60,854 bases of DNA from Flavobacterium gelidicaeli (GCF_013294005.1 NZ_JABSNK010000016.1:1-60854); one strand, 5' to 3'; shown: positions 26,778 through 35,267, counted from the first letter of the stretch. Notes: generated from the letters alone by a model not told the origin. Numbers and translations: made by a program.

Positions 26778-28148
26778 ATGGCATCAAAACCAAGTATACC
26801 AAAAGGGACAAGAGATTTTTCGCCTACTGAAGTAGCAAAGCGTCAATATATCATGCAGATTATTAGAAGTAATTTCGAAAAATTTGGTTTTCAACCCATC
26901 GAAACCCCTTCTTTTGAAAACTCCGATACTTTGATGGGGAAATATGGAGAAGAAGGAGATCGTTTGATTTTTAAGATATTAAATTCAGGTGATTATTTGG
27001 CGAAAGCCAATGAGGCTCATTTAGAAAGCAGAGACAGTACAAAATTAACATCAAGTATTTCAGAAAAAGCGTTGCGTTATGACTTAACAGTTCCGTTTGC
27101 AAGATACGTGGTGCAGCACCAGAATGACATAGAGTTTCCTTTTAAAAGGTATCAAATTCAGCCAGTTTGGCGTGCTGACCGTCCGCAAAAAGGACGTTTT
27201 AGAGAATTTTTTCAGTGTGATGCTGATGTGGTTGGATCTACTTCATTATGGCAGGAAGTAGAATTAGTGCAATTGTATGATACTGTTTTTACGGCTTTAG
27301 GATTAGATGGTGTTACAATAAAAATCAATAACAGGAAAATATTATCTGGAATTGCTGAGGTAATTGGCGCTTCGGATAAGTTAATTGACTTTACTGTAGC
27401 TCTAGATAAACTGGACAAGATAGGCGAGGACGGAGTGAAAAAGGAAATGATTGAAAAAGGAATCACTGCAGATGCAATTGAAAAAGTGCAGCCTTTATTT
27501 CATTTTACGGGAACGATTTCTGAAAAAATAACCCAATTATCACAACTTTTAGCGGCTTCAAATGAAGGGATGAAAGGAGTAGAAGAATTGCGTTTTATAT
27601 GTGATAATGTGTCTAAATTGGGATTAGCTACAGCTATTTTAGATTTAGATGTAACCTTAGCTCGTGGATTAAATTATTATACAGGAGCTATTTTTGAAGT
27701 GGCTGCGCCAAAAACTGTTGCTATGGGGTCCATTGGTGGCGGTGGAAGGTATGATGATTTGACGGGTATTTTTGGTTTGAAAAACATGAGTGGTGTTGGA
27801 ATTTCATTTGGTTTAGACCGAATTTATTTGGTTGTAGAAGAGTTGAATTTATTTCCAGAAACAGTTACAACTGCAACAAAAGCATTGTTTATTAATTACG
27901 GAGATAATGAAGCTTTGTATGCAATGCAAGCCATTAAAAAATTAAGAGCTGCAGGAGTTAAAGTAGAGTTGTATCCAGATAGTGCCAAAATGGCTAAACA
28001 GTTTCAACATGCCGACAGGAGAAATATACCTTATGCAGTAATCGCTGGAGATAAAGAAATGGAGACCAATAGTTATTCTTTAAAAAACCTAGCTTCAGGA
28101 GAACAGCTAGTCGTTGACTTTGAGGCTTTAAAAGCAGCGTTGTTGTAG
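26778..28148 (+). CDS. hisS: Histidyl-tRNA synthetase
   Basis: A 456-residue class II aminoacyl-tRNA synthetase that charges tRNA-His. Motif 2 is in FPFKRYQIQPVWRADRPQKGR and FREFFQCDADVVG. The histidine-specific motifs are LARGLNYYTGAIFE and SIGGGGRYDDL. The C-terminal anticodon-binding domain spans about 360-456. It is followed by a strong terminator, so hisS appears to be a single-gene unit. Confidence 0.97.
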   Translation: MASKPSIPKGTRDFSPTEVAKRQYIMQIIRSNFEKFGFQPIETPSFENSDTLMGKYGEEGDRLIFKILNSGDYLAKANEAHLESRDSTKLTSSISEKALRYDLTVPFARYVVQHQNDIEFPFKRYQIQPVWRADRPQKGRFREFFQCDADVVGSTSLWQEVELVQLYDTVFTALGLDGVTIKINNRKILSGIAEVIGASDKLIDFTVALDKLDKIGEDGVKKEMIEKGITADAIEKVQPLFHFTGTISEKITQLSQLLAASNEGMKGVEELRFICDNVSKLGLATAILDLDVTLARGLNYYTGAIFEVAAPKTVAMGSIGGGGRYDDLTGIFGLKNMSGVGISFGLDRIYLVVEELNLFPETVTTATKALFINYGDNEALYAMQAIKKLRAAGVKVELYPDSAKMAKQFQHADRRNIPYAVIAGDKEMETNSYSLKNLASGEQLVVDFEALKAALL

Positions 28149-28174
28149 TGATAACTAAGAATTAGGTTTATATA

Positions 28175-28209
28175 AAAAAAGCTTTGTTATTGCAACAAAG
28201 CTTTTTTTG
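28175..28209 (+). terminator. Terminator of hisS
   Basis: Perfect 15-bp stem 28175-28189/28195-28209 around AGCTTTGTT/AACAAAGCT with a 5-base loop and a T-run of seven. Confidence 0.92.
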
Positions 28210-28425
28210 ATATAGGGTAATCACGAATTAATAATTAGGGCAAAACCAATCTTAATTTTTTAGTAGATCATAAAATCTAAATTTGGATTAGAATCTAAAA
28301 CAAACATATCGAAATTTAGGTTAAACAATCTTAAAATTATATTAAATTTTTATTTATTGCTAAAAAATACGGTTATTAATACGAATAGGGTAAAAGTGAC
28401 TGTGTTTTAAAAATTATCGTGACAA

Positions 28426-28458
28426 TTTGACATTTTTTAAGATTTGGCAGTACTTTTG
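28426..28458 (+). promoter_or_regulatory. Promoter of grpE-dnaJ
   Basis: TTTG at 28426-28429 (-33) and TACTTTTG at 28451-28458 (-7), 21 bases apart, match the Bacteroidota consensus well. The leader before the ATG at 28482 would be under 20 bases. No CIRCE-type inverted repeat is seen, so heat control must act otherwise. Confidence 0.75.
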
Positions 28459-28481
28459 CCTTCCAAAGAAAAGTGCAAAAA

Positions 28482-29060
28482 ATGAAGTTTAAGAATATAT
28501 TTAAAAATACTAGTAATATGGCTACTGAAAATACAGATATCGATCAAAAATTAGAAGATGTAACGATTGAGAACAATGCTAATGAGGAACAAGTTGTTGC
28601 AGAAGAATTAACTGTTGAAGAGCAATTAACGAGAGACTTAGCACAAGAGAAAGATAAGTTTTTGAGATTGTTTGCTGAGTTTGAAAATTACAAAAGACGT
28701 ACTACAAAAGAGCGTATTGAGTTGTTTAAAACGGCAAATCAAGAGGTTTTACTAGCAATGTTGCCTGTTCTTGATGATTTTGATAGAGCAATGATTGAAA
28801 TTTCTAAATCAGAAGATGAGGTAATGACTAAAGGTGTTGAGCTTATTCATGAGAAATTGAAAAGTACTTTAGTGACTAAAGGATTAGAAGTTGTTGATGT
28901 AAAAGCAGGTGATCCATTTGATGCTGATTTTGCTGAAGCAATTACTCAAATTCCAGCACCTACTGATAAAATGAAAGGTAAAATTGTAGACGTTCTTGAA
29001 AAAGGATACAAATTAGGTGACAAGATTATTCGTTTCCCTAAAGTAGTAATAGGACAATAG
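28482..29060 (+). CDS. grpE: Nucleotide exchange factor GrpE
   Basis: A 192-residue co-chaperone that releases ADP from DnaK. The N-terminal third is acidic and helical, followed by the core with FENYKRRTTKERIELFKTAN and ending in the beta domain with GDKIIRFPKVVIG, the family's C-terminal motif. I use ATG 28482; GTG at 28473 and ATG at 28518 are alternatives. It is 88 bases upstream of dnaJ and under a good promoter, so grpE-dnaJ is an operon. dnaK is not in this window. Confidence 0.95.
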   Translation: MKFKNIFKNTSNMATENTDIDQKLEDVTIENNANEEQVVAEELTVEEQLTRDLAQEKDKFLRLFAEFENYKRRTTKERIELFKTANQEVLLAMLPVLDDFDRAMIEISKSEDEVMTKGVELIHEKLKSTLVTKGLEVVDVKAGDPFDADFAEAITQIPAPTDKMKGKIVDVLEKGYKLGDKIIRFPKVVIGQ

Positions 29061-29148
29061 AGACACAATAAGGACATTATTACAGGTCTTTAATAGTATA
29101 TCTAAAGAATCCTGACATCAGTTTGTGGTTCAACATAATAAAATTAAA

Positions 29149-30273
29149 ATGAAACAAGATTTTTACGAGATATTAGGTATTTCTAAAAATGCAGATGCTG
29201 CAGCAATTAAGAAAGCCTACAGAAAAAAAGCATTAGAATACCATCCTGACAAAAACCCTGGAGACAAATCGGCAGAGGATAAGTTTAAAGTTGCTGCAGA
29301 AGCCTATGAAGTTTTAAGTGATCCAAGCAAAAAAGCGAAGTACGACCAGTATGGACATCAAGCATTTGATGGTTCTGGTGGTTTTGGCGGAGGCGGAGGT
29401 CAAGGCGGCATGAACATGGACGATATCTTTAGCCAGTTTGGTGATATTTTTGGTAGCGCTTTTGGTGGTGGTGGCGGATTTGGTGGCGGAGGCGGTGGTC
29501 AACGCAGAACTAAAGGAAGCAACCTACGTATCAAAGTAAAATTAACACTAGAGGAAATTGCTAATGGTGTTGAGAAAAAAGTAAAAGTTAAACGTAAAGT
29601 ACAAGCACCTGGGGTTTCTTATAAAACTTGTGGTACTTGTAATGGTCAAGGGCAGGTAATGCGCGTGACTAATACAATTTTAGGTAGAATGCAATCAGCT
29701 TCTACTTGTCCTACTTGTGGTGGTTCAGGTCAAATTTTGGATAAAAAACCTGCTGAAGCTGATGCTCAAGGAATGATTCTAGAAGATGAAACTGTTTCTA
29801 TCAAGATTCCTGCTGGAGTTGTTGACGGGATGCAATTAAAAGTTTCTAACAAAGGAAACGATGCTCCAGGAAACAGTGTTCCAGGGGATTTAATTGTAGC
29901 TATTGAGGAGTTAGAGCATGAATTCTTGAAACGTGAGGGAGAGAATTTACATTATGACTTATACATTAGTTTTGCTGAAGCTGTTTTAGGTGTTTCTAAA
30001 GATATCGAAGCAGTAAATGGTAAAGTGAGAATTAAATTAGAAGACGGAATCCAATCAGGAAAAATCCTTAGATTAAAAGGTAAAGGTATTCCAAGTATTA
30101 ATGGCTACGGTAACGGGGACTTATTAGTACATGTGAATGTCTGGACTCCTAAAACATTAAATAAAGAACAAAAACAATTTTTTGAGAAAAATCTTGAAGA
30201 TGATAATTTTGTTCCAAATCCTGAAAAGTCAGATAAATCATTTTTTGAGAAAGTAAAAGATATGTTTTCTTAA
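29149..30273 (+). CDS. dnaJ: Chaperone DnaJ with only two zinc-finger repeats
   Basis: A 374-residue Hsp40. The J domain (about 1-70) has the HPD motif at about 32-34, then a Gly/Phe-rich linker (about 75-120). The zinc region has only two CxxCxGxG motifs, CGTCNGQG (bases 29629-29652) and CPTCGGSG (29707-29730), where classical DnaJ has four. By alignment they match motifs 2 and 3, which form zinc centre II in E. coli DnaJ. The C-terminal substrate domains are intact. DnaJ delivers clients to DnaK and stimulates its ATPase. Start ATG 29149 gives the conserved MKQDFYEILGISK; an upstream GTG at 29125 is not likely. Confidence 0.96.
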   Translation: MKQDFYEILGISKNADAAAIKKAYRKKALEYHPDKNPGDKSAEDKFKVAAEAYEVLSDPSKKAKYDQYGHQAFDGSGGFGGGGGQGGMNMDDIFSQFGDIFGSAFGGGGGFGGGGGGQRRTKGSNLRIKVKLTLEEIANGVEKKVKVKRKVQAPGVSYKTCGTCNGQGQVMRVTNTILGRMQSASTCPTCGGSGQILDKKPAEADAQGMILEDETVSIKIPAGVVDGMQLKVSNKGNDAPGNSVPGDLIVAIEELEHEFLKREGENLHYDLYISFAEAVLGVSKDIEAVNGKVRIKLEDGIQSGKILRLKGKGIPSINGYGNGDLLVHVNVWTPKTLNKEQKQFFEKNLEDDNFVPNPEKSDKSFFEKVKDMFS

Positions 30274-30326
30274 ATATGAATTTAGTATAGAAAGAATCTT
30301 GTATTCGTTTCTTCTAAAATATAATT

Positions 30327-30359
30327 CCCATCCTTGTGAAAATAAGGATGGGTTTTTTT
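30327..30359 (+). terminator. Terminator of the grpE-dnaJ operon
   Basis: Stem CCCATCCTT/AAGGATGGG (30327-30335/30344-30352) followed by seven T. Confidence 0.92.
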
Positions 30360-30393
30360 ATGGAGAATCATAAAGATTTCGCTACTAATTATT

Positions 30394-30434
30394 TACTTTT
30401 ACACAGCCGCGGGATTTGTTTAATCTCACTGCGG
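30394..30434 (+). promoter_or_regulatory. Candidate -7 box and leader hairpin of the ABC exporter
   Basis: TACTTTTA (30394-30401) is one base off TAnnTTTG. Directly after it a hairpin can form between CCGCGGGAT (30407-30415) and ATCTCACTGCGG (30423-30434), with a small internal mismatch. The start codon ATG is at 30455. The hairpin would lie at the very 5' end of the transcript and could protect it or control translation. Confidence 0.4.
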
Positions 30435-30454
30435 AAATAAATTTAAAATTCAGT

Positions 30455-31378
30455 ATGAGTAACTTACTTGAAGTTAATAAAGTGGTTAAGCAATACGGTG
30501 ATTACGTAGCGCTTAACGAAGTCTCCTTGACTGTTCCTAAAGGAAGTATTTACGGTCTTTTAGGCCCTAACGGAGCTGGAAAAACGTCCCTAATTAGAAT
30601 CATAAATCAAATTACTTTGCCTGATAGTGGCGAAATAATTCTTGATGGTGAAAAACTACAGCCCAAACACGTACAATATATAGGGTATCTTCCTGAAGAA
30701 AGAGGGTTGTATACCAGTATGAAAGTAGGGGAGCAATGTTTGTATTTGGCTCAAATGAAAGGATTGTCTAAAGCCGAAGCAACAAAGCAGCTACACTATT
30801 GGTTTGACCGATTGGGAATTCAAGGATGGTGGAATAAAAAAATTCAAGAACTTTCTAAAGGAATGGCACAAAAGATTCAGTTTGTAGTTTGTGTTTTGCA
30901 CAAGCCTAAATTGCTAATTTTTGATGAACCTTTCTCTGGTTTTGATCCCGTTAATGCAAATATTATAAAAGATGAAATTCTGGCATTAAGAGAGGAAGGA
31001 GCTACGATTATATTCTCTACACATCGTATGGAGAGTGTCGAGGAATTGTGTGACCATATTGCTTTAATTCATAAGTCAAACAAACTGATTGAAGGAAAAC
31101 TAGATGCCGTAAAAAGAGATTATAGAACAAATAGTTTTGAAGTAGGAATCCTATCAAGTAATGTAGAGCAATTAATGTATGCGCTTACGCAAAAGTTTAC
31201 TGTTGCTCCTGCAAATTTTAAATCGTTAAATAACGAGTTAAAACTAGAAGTGCAATTAGGAAACGGAATGCCTAATGAGTTATTGAATATTTTGACTCAG
31301 CAAGGACAAGTCACTCATTTTGTTGAAAAAATCCCTACAGTAAACGATATTTTTATTCAAGCAGTAAGCGAGAAATAA
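30455..31378 (+). CDS. ABC transporter ATP-binding protein (NatA-like)
   Basis: A 307-residue ATPase. Walker A is GLLGPNGAGKTSL, the signature motif appears as LSKGMAQKIQF, and Walker B is LLIFDEPFSGFDP. A C-terminal extension of about 85 residues with DUF4162-like character follows, as in NatA-type ATPases. It pairs with the permease starting 63 bases downstream. Together they should form an exporter at the inner membrane, perhaps for sodium or a drug; the substrate is not readable. ATG 30455 is chosen because the preceding in-frame codons show no conserved ABC sequence. Confidence 0.93.
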   Translation: MSNLLEVNKVVKQYGDYVALNEVSLTVPKGSIYGLLGPNGAGKTSLIRIINQITLPDSGEIILDGEKLQPKHVQYIGYLPEERGLYTSMKVGEQCLYLAQMKGLSKAEATKQLHYWFDRLGIQGWWNKKIQELSKGMAQKIQFVVCVLHKPKLLIFDEPFSGFDPVNANIIKDEILALREEGATIIFSTHRMESVEELCDHIALIHKSNKLIEGKLDAVKRDYRTNSFEVGILSSNVEQLMYALTQKFTVAPANFKSLNNELKLEVQLGNGMPNELLNILTQQGQVTHFVEKIPTVNDIFIQAVSEK

Positions 31379-31441
31379 GCAGTATTATAAATTTCATAAT
31401 CCATATTCAGTTTGGGTTTTCATATTTGATAATTTAAAATT

Positions 31442-32764
31442 ATGAGCATCATATCATTAATCATAAAAAGAGAGTTTGTTGCAAAAGTGCGCAATAAATC
31501 CTTTATTGTAATGACTTTTTTAAGTCCGCTATTATTTGTCGCTATTGCTGCATTTATAGGATATTTAGGTTCTATGAAAGCCGATACAAAACGTATTGCA
31601 ATTCACGATGAATCGGGATTATTTGTAAAGGAATTTACCAATAAAAATAAAATCGATAAAAGTTATAAGTACCTTGATCTCACTTCGGTTCCTATCAGTG
31701 CGCTCAAAGATAGTATTACAAACGAAAGCTTTGAAGGTTTACTAGTCATACCTAAAACAACTTCGATTACAGATTTAGAATCTAAAATTCAATTTGTTTC
31801 AAACAGCAGTCCTAGTATTGTGTTCATTGAAAAAGTACAGAATACGGTTGCTAATAAGCTGACTAATATCAATCTTCAAAAAGCAAGTTTGGATACCCTT
31901 GCTATTCAAAAAGCACAATCAAAGGTAAGTATCAGTCTTACTAAAGCTTCTGGAGAAGCTAGTTTAAAAGGGCTTAACGAAATTAAAATCGCCATAGGTG
32001 GTGGTTTTGGTTATCTTATTATGATGTTTATCATTATCTATGGTAACATGGTAATGCGAAGCGTAATCGAAGAAAAAACGAACCGTATTATCGAAATCAT
32101 TATTTCCTCGGTTAAGCCATTTCAATTAATGATTGGTAAAATCATTGGAACATCATTAGCTGGGATTTTGCAATTTTTCATTTGGGCAATAATTGGGTTG
32201 TCATTAATGTTTGCGGCTTCTATATTTTTTGGAGTCAACGTAGGGCCAACTGCAAAAGTGCCACCCGAAATGCTAAACGAAGCGCAACAACAATTTACAA
32301 GTACTGCGCAAATGTATATTATGGAATTGTGGAATCTACCTATCGCAACAATCTTAATTAGTTTTGTCGTTTATTTTATAGGCGGATACTTTTTATACAG
32401 CTCATTTTATGCTGCTATTGGCGCTGCGGTAGATAATCAAACCGACTCTCAGCAATTTTTATTACCTATTATAATGCCATTAATGTTAAGTGTTTATGTT
32501 GGGTTTTTTAGTGTAATCAATGATCCGCACGGCACAGTAGCGGTTGTGTTTTCAATGATTCCGCTTACTTCTCCCATCGTGATGCTCATGCGTATTCCAT
32601 TTGGCGTACCTTTGTGGGAAATTGCAATATCAGTAACACTATTATTCGCAACTTTCTTTGGTGTTGTTTGGTTCGCAGCAAAAATATACCGAGTAGGAAT
32701 ATTAATGTACGGAAAAAAACCAAGTTGGAAAGAGCTATACCGTTGGTTGAAATACACGGGATAA
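31442..32764 (+). CDS. ABC transporter permease (NatB/ABC-2 type)
   Basis: A 440-residue membrane protein of the ABC-2 exporter class. One membrane segment lies near the N-terminus (about 22-45), followed by an extracytoplasmic domain to about 180 and then five further segments. The motif RSVIEEKTNRIIEIIISSVKP, just after the second segment, is typical of NatB-like permeases. It is the partner of the ATPase upstream. The gene is followed by repeat copy D, with no separate strong terminator. Confidence 0.92.
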   Translation: MSIISLIIKREFVAKVRNKSFIVMTFLSPLLFVAIAAFIGYLGSMKADTKRIAIHDESGLFVKEFTNKNKIDKSYKYLDLTSVPISALKDSITNESFEGLLVIPKTTSITDLESKIQFVSNSSPSIVFIEKVQNTVANKLTNINLQKASLDTLAIQKAQSKVSISLTKASGEASLKGLNEIKIAIGGGFGYLIMMFIIIYGNMVMRSVIEEKTNRIIEIIISSVKPFQLMIGKIIGTSLAGILQFFIWAIIGLSLMFAASIFFGVNVGPTAKVPPEMLNEAQQQFTSTAQMYIMELWNLPIATILISFVVYFIGGYFLYSSFYAAIGAAVDNQTDSQQFLLPIIMPLMLSVYVGFFSVINDPHGTVAVVFSMIPLTSPIVMLMRIPFGVPLWEIAISVTLLFATFFGVVWFAAKIYRVGILMYGKKPSWKELYRWLKYTG

Positions 32765-32860
32765 AAAGCCGTAGTATTAAGCGCTATTATTATTGATATA
32801 AAGCTGAAAATAAAAAGGTTTTGGAGCGAATGGCTTGGTTTTTGTCAGTATACACAGTAC

Positions 32861-32939
32861 CTGCTGTCCCCTTTATCTTTCCATCCCGTCCCGAGTTATC
32901 GGGAGCGGGATTACAAGGATACCGGCTCCATCAGGGCTA
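32861..32939 (-). repeat. Dispersed palindromic repeat, copy D
   Basis: On the minus strand it reads AGCCCTGATGG, then CGGTATCCTTG, a long hairpin (ATCCCG..CCCGA / TCGGG..CGGGAT), AAAGATAAAG and ACAGCAGG. It lies between the NatB-like permease and the sigma-54 activator. Its orientation relative to the upstream gene is the same as in the other three copies. The hairpin is the longest and most GC-rich of the four and could act as a terminator or RNA stabiliser. Confidence 0.9.
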
Positions 32940-33032
32940 GATCGCAAGCAATAGGTTTGTTAATTGTGTATTTAGATAAAAATTTAGGAAGCAACAATCA
33001 AGCAAAGAATAACCGAATAATATATATAAAAC

Positions 33033-34196
33033 ATGCCAAAAATACTAATCATAGAAGACGAAGCAGCGATACGTAGAGTATTAACAAAAATTCTATCAGA
33101 AGAAAATGATACCTACGAAGTAGAAGATGCAGAAGATGGTGTTATAGGTTTTGAAAAAATAAAAAACAACGATTACGATCTAGTACTTTGTGATATCAAA
33201 ATGCCAAAAATGGATGGTGTTGAATTACTAGAAGAAGTAAAGAAAATAAAACCCGAAATTCCAATGGTAATGATCTCAGGTCATGGCGATATGGAAACGG
33301 CAATAAATACCATGCGAATGGGAGCTTTTGATTATATCTCAAAACCACCAGATTTAAACCGATTGTTAAATACGGTACGAAACGCATTAGACAAAAAACA
33401 ACTCGTAGTTGAGAATAAGATTTTAAAGAAAAAAGTCAGCAAAAACTACGAAATGGTAGGGGAGAGTGAAGCAATCAATTTGATCAAAGTGATGATTGAT
33501 AAAGTAGCTGAAACCGAAGCTAGAGTTTTAATTACAGGTCCTAACGGAACCGGAAAAGAACTAGTTGCGCACCAATTACATGAAAAAAGTGAGCGCGCCG
33601 CTTTTCCTTTGATCGAGGTGAATTGTGCTGCGATTCCTAGCGAATTAATAGAAAGTGAATTGTTTGGCCACGTAAAAGGGGCGTTTACTTCTGCCGTGAA
33701 AGATCGCGCTGGTAAGTTTGAAGCTGCTGACAAAGGAACTATTTTCTTAGATGAAATTGGTGATATGAGTCTTTCGGCTCAAGCCAAAGTGTTGCGTGCT
33801 TTGCAGGAGAGTATGATAACAAGAGTAGGAGCAGACAAAGACATCAAAGTAGACGTACGTGTGGTAGCTGCAACCAATAAAGATTTAAAAGTTGAAATTA
33901 CCGAAGGACGTTTCCGTGAGGATTTATATCATAGGCTTGCTGTAATATTGATAAAAGTACCGTCTTTAAATGAAAGACGTGATGATATCCCATTGCTTAT
34001 TACGCATTTCACTAATAAAATTGCTTCAGAGCAAGGTACAGCAGTTAAGAAGTTTTCTAAAGATGCCATTAAGTTATTGCAAGAATACGATTGGACAGGA
34101 AATATTAGAGAATTGCGCAATGTTGTAGAACGCTTGATTATCCTTGGCGGAAGCGAAATATCAGAGAATGACGTAAAGCTTTTTGCATCAAAATAA
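33033..34196 (+). CDS. Sigma-54-type response regulator without HTH domain
   Basis: A 387-residue protein. The receiver domain (about 1-120) has the acidic pair near residues 8-10, phospho-acceptor Asp54 in LVLCDIKMPKMDG and Lys103 in YISKPP. The AAA+ domain (about 142-370) has Walker A ITGPNGTGKE and Walker B TIFLDEIGDM. The sigma-54 contact loop is GAFTSA (216-221) in place of GAFTGA. It ends with NIRELRNVVERLIILG and EISENDVKLF, with no Fis-type helix-turn-helix; normal NtrC proteins are 60-80 residues longer. It may activate from solution or be bound by partners. No sensor kinase is adjacent. Confidence 0.92.
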   Translation: MPKILIIEDEAAIRRVLTKILSEENDTYEVEDAEDGVIGFEKIKNNDYDLVLCDIKMPKMDGVELLEEVKKIKPEIPMVMISGHGDMETAINTMRMGAFDYISKPPDLNRLLNTVRNALDKKQLVVENKILKKKVSKNYEMVGESEAINLIKVMIDKVAETEARVLITGPNGTGKELVAHQLHEKSERAAFPLIEVNCAAIPSELIESELFGHVKGAFTSAVKDRAGKFEAADKGTIFLDEIGDMSLSAQAKVLRALQESMITRVGADKDIKVDVRVVAATNKDLKVEITEGRFREDLYHRLAVILIKVPSLNERRDDIPLLITHFTNKIASEQGTAVKKFSKDAIKLLQEYDWTGNIRELRNVVERLIILGGSEISENDVKLFASK

Positions 34197-34252
34197 AATA
34201 GAAATAAATTAATGATTTAAAATTCCGATTTTAAATCTTTCAATCATAGATA

Positions 34253-34915
34253 ATGAAATTAAAAAAATTAAACGAAGGCTTAAAAGAATCTTTAATCAAT
34301 AACGGTTTAACCGAAGCTAATATCTTGCAACAAGAAACATTTTCGACTATAAAAAGTGGTGCTGATTGTTTGATATTATCCCCTGCGGGAAGCGGAAGAA
34401 CAACTACAATTGTAATTAATGTTATTCAGCAATTAGTAAAAGAGGGAGAGCAATCACCGCGTGCACTAATTGTAGTTCAAGACAAAGACAAAGTGCTTGA
34501 AATGCTGGCTATGTTTGAAAAATATGGCAAACATACTGATTTAACAGTGTTTGGTGTTCATGAAAAAGGTGACATGGAATATGATAAAAATTTTATTTCA
34601 GGAGGTATTGATGTGCTTGTAGGAACGCCAAGTAAATTGAGTGAGATGTTTACCACAGCGGGTTATAATGTCAACCGTCTAAAAATGTTTATCGTTGATG
34701 ATGCTGATCCTATTTTAAAATTACGTCATGAAACTAGAATAATGCGTATTTCTAATAGTATCGTAAAAACGCAACGCATCATCTTTGCATCAGAACTTAC
34801 CGATCGTATAGAATCTCTAGCAGATAAAATGCTTGATGAACCTTTTGAATTCGACTTTGATGGTGTTGAAGAAGAGGATGAGGATGAAGAAGAAGAAAGT
34901 CAAGAAAAAGAATAG
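34253..34915 (+). CDS. Single-domain degenerate DEAD-box protein
   Basis: A 220-residue protein holding only the first RecA-like domain of a DEAD-box RNA helicase. The Q-motif region (ANILQQETFSTI) is present. Walker A reads SPAGSGRTT, with Arg49 replacing the essential Lys. Motif Ib is VGTPSKL, motif II is VDDADP (148-153) rather than DEAD, and motif III (SAT) is not recognisable. The second helicase domain is absent; instead there is a very acidic tail (about 200-220). It is unlikely to be an active helicase. It may bind RNA or act as a scaffold. The gene is intact, 56 bases after the sigma-54 activator, and probably in one operon with the following DUF2007 gene. Confidence 0.82.
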   Translation: MKLKKLNEGLKESLINNGLTEANILQQETFSTIKSGADCLILSPAGSGRTTTIVINVIQQLVKEGEQSPRALIVVQDKDKVLEMLAMFEKYGKHTDLTVFGVHEKGDMEYDKNFISGGIDVLVGTPSKLSEMFTTAGYNVNRLKMFIVDDADPILKLRHETRIMRISNSIVKTQRIIFASELTDRIESLADKMLDEPFEFDFDGVEEEDEDEEEESQEKE

Positions 34916-34973
34916 ATTCAGTTATTAGATTTTAAAGAAAAAGAATAAGTAATAAACGATAAATAAAAATGCT

Positions 34974-35192
34974 ATGGGATTAATGAAAGTGTTTTCAGGA
35001 AGTGAAATTTTGGCTTTAGCCTTAAAAGAAAAAATTGAAGCTGTAAATGTAGATGTCTTGATGAAAGACAATATTCAATCGGGTCGATTGGCTGGTTTTG
35101 GTACTTCGGGTTCAGCAGTTGAATTATTTGTTCAAGAGACTGATTTTTCAAAAGTGAATCCTATTATTGAGGAGTTCAGATTAAATATCTAA
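34974..35192 (+). CDS. DUF2007 domain protein
   Basis: A 72-residue protein beginning MGLMKVFSGSEILALALKEK and ending in EETDFSKVNPIIEEF-like sequence, matching the small DUF2007 family (putative signal-transducing protein with a PII-like fold). Function is unknown. It lies 58 bases after the pseudo-helicase gene and just before a strong terminator, so it closes that operon. Confidence 0.8.
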   Translation: MGLMKVFSGSEILALALKEKIEAVNVDVLMKDNIQSGRLAGFGTSGSAVELFVQETDFSKVNPIIEEFRLNI

Positions 35193-35210
35193 TATAAAAA
35201 TTAGTATCGT

Positions 35211-35250
35211 AAAAAACCCTGACCGCATACTAGGCGTATCAGGGTTTTTT
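35211..35250 (+). terminator. Terminator after the DUF2007 gene
   Basis: Stem AAAAAACCCTGA/TCAGGGTTTTTT (35211-35222/35239-35250). It is 18 bases before the next ATG (35268), so the HAD gene has little room for its own promoter and may depend on readthrough. Confidence 0.88.
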
Positions 35251-35267
35251 ACTTTAAAAAATAAAAG

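Larger units (their letters stand above)
28149..28472. other. Intergenic region between hisS and grpE
   Basis: Holds the hisS terminator at the left, the grpE promoter at the right, and about 200 bases of AT-rich sequence with no ORF or repeat that I can recognise. Confidence 0.7.

Noticed and set aside
29314..29502. Minus-strand ORF inside dnaJ
   Set aside because: A shadow of the Gly-rich linker codons of dnaJ; low-complexity and no start signals.
34253..34915. Frameshifted full-length helicase
   Set aside because: The sequence after 34915 has no helicase C domain in any frame; DUF2007 begins within 60 bases, so the short form is real.
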